A stretch of 46,148 nt of DNA. It comes from JAWLCQ01 sp041687095 (GTDB lineage Bacteria; Planctomycetota; Phycisphaerae; SM23-33). Made by a program: the position numbers and the translations under genes. Numbering within the stretch: position 1 is the stretch's first letter; each line of letters starts with the position of its first letter. The stretch lies in contig JAWLCQ010000017.1 of the NCBI GenBank assembly GCA_041687095.1, forward strand, positions 1 to 46,148, given 5' to 3'. The notes beneath the pieces were generated by a model. That model saw nothing but the letters and a program-made list of their open reading frames with translations. It was not told the DNA's origin and searched no databases. Shown piece by piece: positions 39,572 through 46,148 of this stretch.

Positions 39572-40440
39572 CCCGAACCGAGCCGTCCCTCCGCATCAAC
39601 GTTGACCTGACCAATCCGGGGCAGTTCTTTGCCTGCTGCGGTCTGCTGGAACTCACAGGCCGCCTTGATCGCGACTGCATGGGGTGGTTCGACGCGGGCG
39701 CATTCCTGATCAGCACCGTGGCGACCGAGGTGATGGATCGCTTTCTGGACGCAGCCGTCATAGTCATCGCAGACACTCTCGCTCCGGGCGATCAGTTCGG
39801 TCCGGACGAGGATGATCGCGGCGAAGAGTGCGGCCCAGAGGACACCGGATCTAAGAGTGCCCCCCTCTGGATCGGCGAGCCGTTTGGCCTACGCCTCGAC
39901 TGGTGGAACGAAACCTCGATGGATCGGGCCAAGCTCAAGACCTGGTCTGCCGGGCAGAAGGTCTCGGATCTGATGAACGGCGCATCGAAGACCAGCAAGA
40001 AGACAGGGAAGTCCATCTATTTGCCCGGCATGCGTGACCACCTTAGGTCCTCGTTGCGTAAGAACCCAGAGGACTGGTTGCGAGCTACCGAACCAATCGA
40101 CAAGCCGAAGGCCTTCTGCTTCGACAGCCGATTGTCGCGCAACAACGCACTGGACATGGGCCACTCAGGCGGAAGCGTGATGGCGTTCTCCCCGGCAGTA
40201 GATGTCCTGGCCCTGGTAGGTCTGCAGCGTTTTCGGCCCTGGTTGATCGAATCCTGGACCCGAAACCGCTACTGCTCCTGGCACGTTCCGCTCTCTGTCG
40301 AAGTTGCCGCTGTTGCGGCTCTAGGGCTGCTTCCTCATCTGGTCGCCCACTCGTTTGAGTTCCCTATCAAACCGCGTGACTCCCAAGGGCGGTACAAGCT
40401 CTTCGGCCACGCCCAACCTGCAAGGAGACATCATGTCTGA
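39568..40440 (+). CDS. csb3: Csb3-like type I-G Cascade protein
   Basis: This 290-residue protein sits between cas3 and csb1. The N-terminus (LRINVDLTNPGQFFACCGLL, ELTGRL, GWFDAGAFLI) is the conserved start of the small I-U/I-G protein placed in this slot, called Csb3 and thought to occupy the Cas8/large-subunit position in systems lacking Csx17. The middle holds an acidic insertion (EDDRGEECGPEDTG), and the C-terminal part is helical with FCFDSRLSRNNALDMGHSGG. Its exact role is unproven. It overlaps cas3 by four bases and csb1 by eight. Confidence 0.7.
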   Translation: MTRTEPSLRINVDLTNPGQFFACCGLLELTGRLDRDCMGWFDAGAFLISTVATEVMDRFLDAAVIVIADTLAPGDQFGPDEDDRGEECGPEDTGSKSAPLWIGEPFGLRLDWWNETSMDRAKLKTWSAGQKVSDLMNGASKTSKKTGKSIYLPGMRDHLRSSLRKNPEDWLRATEPIDKPKAFCFDSRLSRNNALDMGHSGGSVMAFSPAVDVLALVGLQRFRPWLIESWTRNRYCSWHVPLSVEVAAVAALGLLPHLVAHSFEFPIKPRDSQGRYKLFGHAQPARRHHV

Positions 40441-41524
40441 TCCGCTGCACACGTACGACTACCTGCTTCCGGCCACGGGCCCGGCGGCCATCACGCTGCA
40501 GCAATGGCTGCGGCCTGACAATGGGGAGGTGATCTATCCGCCGACGTATGCCAATCCGTCCCAGCGGAAAGGGGATCCCCCCGTATACAACATCGACCGC
40601 TTCCCCGAGAGCGGCCAGTCCGTCTGCGTCATCGACAGCATTCCCTCACAGGCCAACCGTATCGAGCCGATGCTGGGGCGGCTCCGGGACAAGGAGGGGA
40701 ATCCCATCAGGCTGCTGCCCAACATCATCGTGACGGCCAAGGGCAAGACGAAGGACGGCGAGGATGACCAGACGGCCAATCTGCTCGAAGCCGGCCATCG
40801 CGCAGCCGATGCGATGATCCAGTTGTCTTCGCTGCGAGCGGATTTGCTTGCGGCCATCAAGGCGTACGGCAAGGGTGATGCTGTGCCCCTCGCCAAGATC
40901 GCGCCCACCTCCCTGGTGTTCGGAATGTGGGACTCACGCGAGAGCGGGGCCAAGGTGCCTCGCCTTCTCAACTCGATCATCCGCGCCTACGACGTGCAGG
41001 AGCATCACCGCTCCGCCCAATTCAACCCCGCCATCGACTTCGAGGCCGCGGGCGTGGCGCCAGGTAAGGGCGAGAAGAAGCTGTCCGAGGCGGGCATGGC
41101 CGGAGCCCCGGCAACCTTCCAGCACGGTGGGGTCAGCGCCCGCGGCGGCATCCGCCGCGAGGCTTCGCTCAACCTATGCACCCTGCGTGACATCGTCGCC
41201 ACCGACACCAACCAGACGCTGGCCCTCCAGCGCTACCTGCTGGGGCTAGGCCTCGTCGCCTTGACGTACCTCGATGGCAAGGCCCTGAATCTCCGCCAGG
41301 GCTGCCTGCTGGTGGGCGTGCCCGACAAGCCCATGAAACGCGTGGCCATCTACGCCGATGGGACCGAGAAGCCACTGGAACTGGATCCCGACACCGCCTT
41401 GGGCTACGCCAAGGCCGCCGCGGACGCCTTTGGGGTCGGCCCTGATCGCCTCGACATCGTCTTTGACCCCAAACTCGCCAAGGAAGCCCTCAAGAAGACC
41501 ACCAAGGAGGAGGCAGGCAATTGA
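40433..41524 (+). CDS. csb1: Csb1 (Cas7 backbone) of type I-G Cascade
   Basis: This 363-residue RAMP protein matches the Csb1/GSU0053 family, the Cas7 subunit that polymerises along the crRNA. Family-like segments are FPESGQSVCVIDSIPSQANR, EAGHRAADAMIQLSSL, APTSLVFGMWDSRESGAKVP RLLNSI, and the C-terminal LRQGCLLVGVPD. AAGGAG lies 5 bases before the ATG at 40433. It overlaps the end of csb3 and the TTG start of csb2, which indicates translational coupling. Most Cascade complexes need several Cas7 copies; here that must come from translation efficiency of this one gene. Confidence 0.9.
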   Translation: MSDPLHTYDYLLPATGPAAITLQQWLRPDNGEVIYPPTYANPSQRKGDPPVYNIDRFPESGQSVCVIDSIPSQANRIEPMLGRLRDKEGNPIRLLPNIIVTAKGKTKDGEDDQTANLLEAGHRAADAMIQLSSLRADLLAAIKAYGKGDAVPLAKIAPTSLVFGMWDSRESGAKVPRLLNSIIRAYDVQEHHRSAQFNPAIDFEAAGVAPGKGEKKLSEAGMAGAPATFQHGGVSARGGIRREASLNLCTLRDIVATDTNQTLALQRYLLGLGLVALTYLDGKALNLRQGCLLVGVPDKPMKRVAIYADGTEKPLELDPDTALGYAKAAADAFGVGPDRLDIVFDPKLAKEALKKTTKEEAGN

Positions 41525-42963
41525 CCCGTTACCTCCTGCTTTCGTTCCGCTTCCTTGATGGGCGATACCACGGCCAGACCGACAGCGGAGAGAGCCCGGA
41601 GTGGCCCCCCTCCCCGTTCCGCGTGTTCCAGGCCTTGATCGCCGGGAACGCCCCCGGCGGCGCCATCCCTCAGCCATTGCGCGAGGCCCTCATCTGGCTG
41701 GAGCAACTGCCCCCGCCCGACATCCTCGCTCCTCCGGGGCGCCCGGCGGATCGCCCGCTGCTGACCTACGTGCTCAATAACACGTCCGACCGCGCCCCCA
41801 ACAGCAGGGCTCCGAAAACCATCCGGCCCACGCTGCTCGACGGCGATCGGCTGGTGGAGTATGTGTGGGCGTTCGACGATGCTCCCCCGCATGCCCGCCT
41901 TCACGCCGACACGGTCAGCGACGCCGCCCGCCATGTCCGTGCCCTGGGCTGGGGCATCGACCTCGCCATCGGCCACGGACGGATCGTTGATCAAGCGCCG
42001 CCGCAGACCCAGCGGCGGACGCGATATTGCCCGGCACGGCCGGAGGTGCTGACGGGCCTCGACCTGCGAACGCCCACCAATGGCAGTCTCGTCTCTTTGG
42101 AGCGCACCTTCGCCGAGTACCTCCGGCGGTACGAAACCCCGGGCATCACGCGATTCGAATCCGCCGGGGCGTTATACGAGCCTCGCCCCTACTCCTGCCG
42201 CGGGCAACGCCCTTTCGCGGCCTTCCGACTGGTCACCCTCCAAGGGGAAGCCGCCTCGATCAGCCCGCGGCTGATCGCCCCCTTTGTTGGCGTGGTCCGT
42301 GAACTGCTGGGACGCCCCCTCGTCACCAACGCCATTGGCGCCGAAACCGTCGAGCGGGACCTGATGGGACACCCCAAAGCAAGCACGCCTACCCGCGTGT
42401 CCATCCTCCCTCTGCCGACCATTCGCGACGGGCACACGGACGGCCGTATCCGGCGCGTCATGCTCGCACAACTGCGCTGCGGCGACGGGGATCTGTGCCA
42501 CCGTCTCGCACGGATCCTCCACGCTCAAACACTCCGCCCCCTCCCGGGGGAGGACCGCATCCCCGTCATCGAGCTGGAACGGATCGCAACCCAAGACGCT
42601 GTCTTAAGCAGATACGCCGTCGCATCACGACAGTGGACGTCTGTCACACCCGTCCTTCTACCCGGTTACGACGACCGCAAGCAGCACCAGGGCGACCACC
42701 AGAAACGCTTGGCGAGGGCGGAGCAACTCCTGTGCAGGGCCATGGTCCAGGCGGGCATCGACGTTCCCGCCCAGATCGAACTCTCCCGTGTCCCGTGGTG
42801 GCCGGGGTCATTGCACGTGCGTGATTACCGGCCTCGCGAGAAACTGCAGCACTACCCGCGTTACCACGTGCGGCTGAGCTTTGATACTCCCATAACCGGC
42901 CCCCTTGCCATCGGCGCGGGTCGCCACGCCGGTTTCGGAATCCTCGCGGCATCGGAGGAATAG
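41521..42963 (+). CDS. csb2: Csb2 (Cas5-Cas6 fusion) of type I-G Cascade
   Basis: This 480-residue protein is of the Csb2/GSU0054 family. The N-terminal Cas5-like RAMP domain begins RYLLLSFRFLDGRYHG and SPEWPPSPFRVFQALIAG. The C-terminal Cas6-like domain ends SLHVRDYRPREKLQHYPRYH, then the glycine-rich RAMP loop GAGRHAGFGILAA. It should cap the crRNA 5' handle and process pre-crRNA at the repeat hairpin; no separate cas6 exists in the locus. It starts with TTG at 41521 (TTGA overlaps the csb1 stop), supported by AAGGAGGAGG about 10 bases upstream. The histidines near the C-terminus are candidate processing residues. Confidence 0.9.
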   Translation: MTRYLLLSFRFLDGRYHGQTDSGESPEWPPSPFRVFQALIAGNAPGGAIPQPLREALIWLEQLPPPDILAPPGRPADRPLLTYVLNNTSDRAPNSRAPKTIRPTLLDGDRLVEYVWAFDDAPPHARLHADTVSDAARHVRALGWGIDLAIGHGRIVDQAPPQTQRRTRYCPARPEVLTGLDLRTPTNGSLVSLERTFAEYLRRYETPGITRFESAGALYEPRPYSCRGQRPFAAFRLVTLQGEAASISPRLIAPFVGVVRELLGRPLVTNAIGAETVERDLMGHPKASTPTRVSILPLPTIRDGHTDGRIRRVMLAQLRCGDGDLCHRLARILHAQTLRPLPGEDRIPVIELERIATQDAVLSRYAVASRQWTSVTPVLLPGYDDRKQHQGDHQKRLARAEQLLCRAMVQAGIDVPAQIELSRVPWWPGSLHVRDYRPREKLQHYPRYHVRLSFDTPITGPLAIGAGRHAGFGILAASEE

Positions 42964-42972
42964 GACAGACCT

Positions 42973-44703
42973 ATGCCAAGCCACCTTGCCCAACTCGCTG
43001 CCGATGACGAACTGACGGTGGACATGCTCGCGCAGTATGCCTACTGCCCCCGGCGGTTCCACCTCATGTACGTCCAGGGCCGCTGGGCCGATAACGCCTA
43101 CACCCAGGAGGGCCGCAACGTCCACCGGCGCGTCGATCAGCTCGATCACGTCCTGCCCGACCCCGACTCCGCCCCGCCGGACGGAAACCGCGACAGCCCC
43201 GAGGGCGAAAGCGAAGGCGACGAGCCGCCCACCGTCAGCCGCTCCGTCGCCCTCGGCAGCGAAACCCTCGGACTCACCGCCAAGCTTGACCTCGTCTCCA
43301 CCGCCGACGACGAAGCCGCCCCCGTCGAAACCAAGCGAGGCCGCGTCCCCCACAACGAGCAGCGATCCTGGGAACCCGAACGCGTCCAACTCATGGCCCA
43401 GGGCCTGCTCCTGCGAGAGCACGGCTACCGGTGCGACCACGGCGTGCTCTACTTCGCCGGCTCACGCACCCGGGTGGATGTGCCCTTCACGCCCGAACTG
43501 GAGCAGCGAACCCACGAGTTGATCGCCCTCGCCCGCAACGCCGCGGCAACCACCACACTTCCCCCGCCCCTCGACGACAGCCCCAAGTGCGTCGGGTGCT
43601 CGCTGGCGGGCATCTGCCTGCCCGATGAGACCCACGCCCTCACCGACCCCAAGGATTCCCCCGATCCCCCCGACATCCGCCGTCTGTTCCCCGTCCGTGA
43701 CGACGCCCTGCCCCTCTACGTTCAGGAGCAGGGCGCCGTCGTCGGCAAGAGCGGTCTGGGCCTGGTCATCCGCAAGGGCAGCGAGAAGCTCGGCTCCACC
43801 GGCATCAAGGACGTCAGCCAACTCGTCCTGTGCGGAAGCGTCTCCGTCACCGCCCAAGCCCTCAACTGGCTCTGCCAGGAGGGCGTCCCCATCGTTCACC
43901 TCACCACGGGCCACTGGTTCTGCGGCCTGACGACCGGCATCACCCTCCGCAACGCCTTTGCCCGCGCCACCCAGTACCAGGCCGCCGCCGACCCCGCTCG
44001 CTGCCTCGCCTTCGCCATGGCCGTTGTCGCCGCCAAGGGCGCCAACCAGCGAACCATGCTCCGCCGCAACGCCTCGCTGACCACCAACAACGACCTCGAC
44101 GGCATGGCCGACCTACTCACGAGGGTCCCGTCCGCTCCCTCCTGCGAGCACCTGCTGGGTCTCGAAGGCAACCTCGCCGCCCGCTACTACGCCAACTTCG
44201 CATCCCTGCTGTCCCCGCGAGACTTCGACAGTTCCTGGGACTTCACCACCCGCAACCGCCGCCCGCCCAAGGACCCCGTCAACGCCATGCTCTCCTTCGG
44301 ATACGCCATGCTCGCCAAGGAGTGCACCGTCGCCCTGCTCGCCGAGGGGCTCGACCCCTGGTGGGGCCTCTACCACAAGCCCCGCCACGGCCGGCCCGCG
44401 CTGGCCCTCGATCTCATGGAGGAGTTCCGCCCCCTCGTCGTCGACAGCGCCGTCATCACCGCCATCAACACCGGAATGGTCACGGCCAAGGACTTCACGC
44501 GCTCCGCCGCCGGCTGCCTCCTCACCGACACCGGCCGCAAGGCCTTCATCCGCGCCTACGAGGCGCGGCTCGACCAACTCGTCACGCACCCGATCTTCGA
44601 CTACCGCTGCTCCTGGCGTTCGATCCTCCGCCTCCAGTCCCGCCTGCTCGCCCGGTGGCTCGCGGGCGACATTCCCCAGTACGCGGGCATGACCACGCGA
44701 TGA
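42973..44703 (+). CDS. cas4-cas1: Cas4-Cas1 fusion, spacer-acquisition nuclease/integrase
   Basis: This 576-residue fusion is typical of I-G. The Cas4 part (1 to about 225) is a RecB-like nuclease with iron-sulfur cysteines C25 (YCPRRF), C206, C209 and C215 (CVGCSLAGIC), and catalytic D106 (AKLDLVS) plus E119-x-K121 (VETKRG). It trims prespacers and selects the PAM. The Cas1 part (about 235-576) has metal ligands E398 (LLGLEGNLAARYY), H468 (LYHKPRHGRPAL) and D480 (LALDLMEEF). It integrates spacers with Cas2. It starts ten bases after csb2 with AGGAC upstream, and is followed 11 bases later by cas2. All key residues are present, so acquisition looks competent. Confidence 0.96.
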   Translation: MPSHLAQLAADDELTVDMLAQYAYCPRRFHLMYVQGRWADNAYTQEGRNVHRRVDQLDHVLPDPDSAPPDGNRDSPEGESEGDEPPTVSRSVALGSETLGLTAKLDLVSTADDEAAPVETKRGRVPHNEQRSWEPERVQLMAQGLLLREHGYRCDHGVLYFAGSRTRVDVPFTPELEQRTHELIALARNAAATTTLPPPLDDSPKCVGCSLAGICLPDETHALTDPKDSPDPPDIRRLFPVRDDALPLYVQEQGAVVGKSGLGLVIRKGSEKLGSTGIKDVSQLVLCGSVSVTAQALNWLCQEGVPIVHLTTGHWFCGLTTGITLRNAFARATQYQAAADPARCLAFAMAVVAAKGANQRTMLRRNASLTTNNDLDGMADLLTRVPSAPSCEHLLGLEGNLAARYYANFASLLSPRDFDSSWDFTTRNRRPPKDPVNAMLSFGYAMLAKECTVALLAEGLDPWWGLYHKPRHGRPALALDLMEEFRPLVVDSAVITAINTGMVTAKDFTRSAAGCLLTDTGRKAFIRAYEARLDQLVTHPIFDYRCSWRSILRLQSRLLARWLAGDIPQYAGMTTR

Positions 44704-44714
44704 GAGGATAGCCC

Positions 44715-45002
44715 GTGCGAAAACGATATCTCGTCGCGTATGATGTCTCCGACGACAAACGGCGGACGGCCGTCTTCAAGACCCTCATGGGCAACGGAGA
44801 CCACGTGCAGTTCAGCGTCTTCATCTGCCAGCTCAACGGCGTGGAACTCCAGCGTCTCAAGGGCAACCTGCGCGACAGCCTCAATGCCCGCCAGGACCAG
44901 GCCATCATCCTCGACCTGGGCCCGGCCGAGGGCGAGTTGGGTTCGCGCCTAGAGTGCATCGGCCGCTCCTACACGCCACCCGCTAGGGTCATGGTGATCT
45001 GA
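44715..45002 (+). CDS. cas2: Cas2, spacer-acquisition scaffold
   Basis: This 95-residue ferredoxin-like protein has the typical first strand YLVAYDVSDDKRR with the conserved aspartate, FSVFICQL in the second strand and a closing beta strand ARVMVI. It dimerises and bridges two Cas1 dimers. It starts with GTG at 44715, preceded by GAGAGGA. It is the last gene of the cas operon; a hairpin terminator and the array leader follow. Confidence 0.94.
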   Translation: MRKRYLVAYDVSDDKRRTAVFKTLMGNGDHVQFSVFICQLNGVELQRLKGNLRDSLNARQDQAIILDLGPAEGELGSRLECIGRSYTPPARVMVI

Positions 45003-45012
45003 TGGAAGGGCT

Positions 45013-45061
45013 TTCGAGCGGTCCAGTGATCGGCAATTCCCGGGGGCCGCTCGAACCTTTT
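45013..45061 (+). terminator. Terminator of the cas operon
   Basis: TTCGAGCGG (45013-45021) pairs perfectly with CCGCTCGAA (45047-45055) and is followed by CCTTTT at 45056-45061. It lies ten bases after the cas2 stop. Confidence 0.65.
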
Positions 45062-45184
45062 GACAACCAAAGAGTTATGAAGGAAAAAGGCCCTATGCCA
45101 AGCCGCCCCGGCCATCGGACGATTGCCACCGCTCGAAAACGGCCCTGCAGGTCGTTATGCTGCCGCCAGTTGCAGGGGCGGCCC
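45062..45184 (+). promoter_or_regulatory. CRISPR leader
   Basis: This is the segment between the cas operon terminator and the first repeat. It starts with an AT-richer stretch (ACAACCAAAGAGTTATGAAG). A second CCGCTCGAAAACGG occurs near 45130. The leader assignment follows from the array orientation: the repeat 3' end ATTGAAGC gives a typical crRNA handle if transcription is on the plus strand. Confidence 0.6.
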
Positions 45185-46148
45185 CCTTCCGCCTCACCCC
45201 TGAGGCGGCCCCATTGAAGCGATAATCGGCGTCGTGAACCACACCCAGCTCATTCCCTTCCGCCTCACCCCTGAGGCGGCCCCATTGAAGCGACACCACC
45301 GTGGCGATCGCCGCGGGCGTCGTGACCCCCTTCCGCCTCACCCCTGAGGCGGCCCCATTGAAGCCCCAAGGGCATCAAGGACATCGCCGCCGCCGTGGCC
45401 CCCTTCCGCCTCACCCCTGAGGCGGCCCCATTGAAGCCGGTCGGTCGCGGCGGCGGTCAGCGACTGGGCGGGCGCCTTCCGCCTCACCCCTGAGGCGGCC
45501 CCATTGAAGCGAGGAGGAGAACCGGACGGACAGCGTGGCCGCTTGGGCCTTCCGCCTCACCCCTGAGGCGGCCCCATTGAAGCCCCCCTCGCCCGCCGCC
45601 GGCGGGGGCGCCGACAATCCTTCCGCCTCACCCCTGAGGCGGCCCCATTGAAGCTCTCCCGCCGGTCTCCCGGCGTCTGGGGGCCTAGTCCTTCCGCCTC
45701 ACCCCTGAGGCGGCCCCATTGAAGCAACCAGTCCGCGATGTCGGTAAACGTGGAACCCGGCCCTTCCGCCTCACCCCTGAGGCGGCCCCATTGAAGCACG
45801 ACGTACCTGCAGGTCACGCGGGGGCTCCTGCGGCCTTCCGCCTCACCCCTGAGGCGGCCCCATTGAAGCGTCTCGATCTCCAGCTCCTCGATCCGCTCGG
45901 TGCGGCCTTCCGCCTCACCCCTGAGGCGGCCCCATTGAAGCTAGGTGTAGCCGTCGGTCTCCACGGTCGCGGACATCCCTTCCGCCTCACCCCTGAGGCG
46001 GCCCCATTGAAGCCAGGATGTCGCCGAAGTGCCGCCGCGCAACCACCGCCCTTCCGCCTCACCCCTGAGGCGGCCCCATTGAAGCATACTCTCCGCAATG
46101 CTGGCACTTCGCCCACCATTCCTTCCGCCTCACCCCTGAGGCGGCCCC
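45185..46148 (+). CRISPR. Type I-G CRISPR array, 13 full repeats plus a partial one
   Basis: The 36-bp repeats start CCTTCCGCCTCACCCC, continue TGAGGCGGCCCC and end ATTGAAGC. Starts are 45185, 45256, 45329, 45402, 45475, 45548, 45619, 45690, 45762, 45834, 45906, 45978 and 46050; a fourteenth at 46121 is cut by the window end after 28 bases. All copies look identical. The 13 spacers are 35-37 bp and all different. The repeat forms an 8-bp hairpin CCGCCTCA/TGAGGCGG with loop CCCC, and the 8-base 3' handle would be ATTGAAGC. The array continues past the window. Confidence 0.98.

Overview
The window is high-GC bacterial DNA that looks like a planctomycete, most likely of the Phycisphaerae type. 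This is inferred from a protein with HAF repeats, autotransporter-type beta repeats and a PEP-CTERM sorting signal, a giant FecR/VIT/VWA/TPR protein, a cytosolic sulfatase, an oligogalacturonate-lyase-like propeller protein and Shine-Dalgarno-led genes. No 16S gene is present, so the taxonomy is tentative.

Layout. (1) 1-5.3 kb is chromosomal background: a 5'-truncated URO-D-family gene, a CBS-GGDEF-HD-GYP cyclic-di-GMP protein, a membrane-anchored SecD-head-like protein, tRNA-Gly(TCC) with its promoter and terminator, a transposase remnant and a cytosolic beta-propeller protein. (2) 5.4-16.0 kb is an accretion region. One intact tyrosine recombinase (14666-16012, minus) is preceded by four fragments of the same gene, all in the same orientation and all keeping exactly the last ~55-113 codons. 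Between the fragments lie four unrelated cargoes: a PEP-CTERM protein, a BamE/SmpA-like protein, an HsdS remnant with a trypsin-like protein, and a membrane protein. Three fragments are fused to a sigma70-type promoter (TTGnnn, 16 bp, TAnnAT) that drives a conserved block of about 100 nt, and a conserved GC-rich direct repeat marks the module borders. (3) 16.1-18.3 kb holds a sulfatase and decayed gene fragments. (4) 18.3-27.0 kb is a single 2884-codon minus-strand gene. (5) 27.5-31.4 kb is a plus-strand run of five small genes ending in a HARE-HTH protein, then an amidoligase and a class II glutamine amidotransferase, then an orphan MazE/AbrB-type gene with a palindromic operator. (6) 31.8-34.98 kb is mostly non-coding and carries two families of hairpin repeats, one with a period of about 150 bp. 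(7) 35.0-36.4 kb is a two-gene unit of unknown function. (8) 36.8-46.1 kb is a complete type I-G (formerly I-U) CRISPR-Cas locus: cas3 (helicase then HD), csb3, csb1, csb2, a cas4-cas1 fusion, cas2, and an array running off the window end with 13 whole repeats.

The cas genes overlap or nearly abut and read as one operon feeding the array. The amidoligase/GATase pair suggests ATP-dependent amide-bond formation with glutamine-derived ammonia. The least explained parts are the integrase-3'-end/promoter/RNA modules and the 3-kb hairpin-repeat region. All functional statements come from reading motifs by eye; no database search was run.
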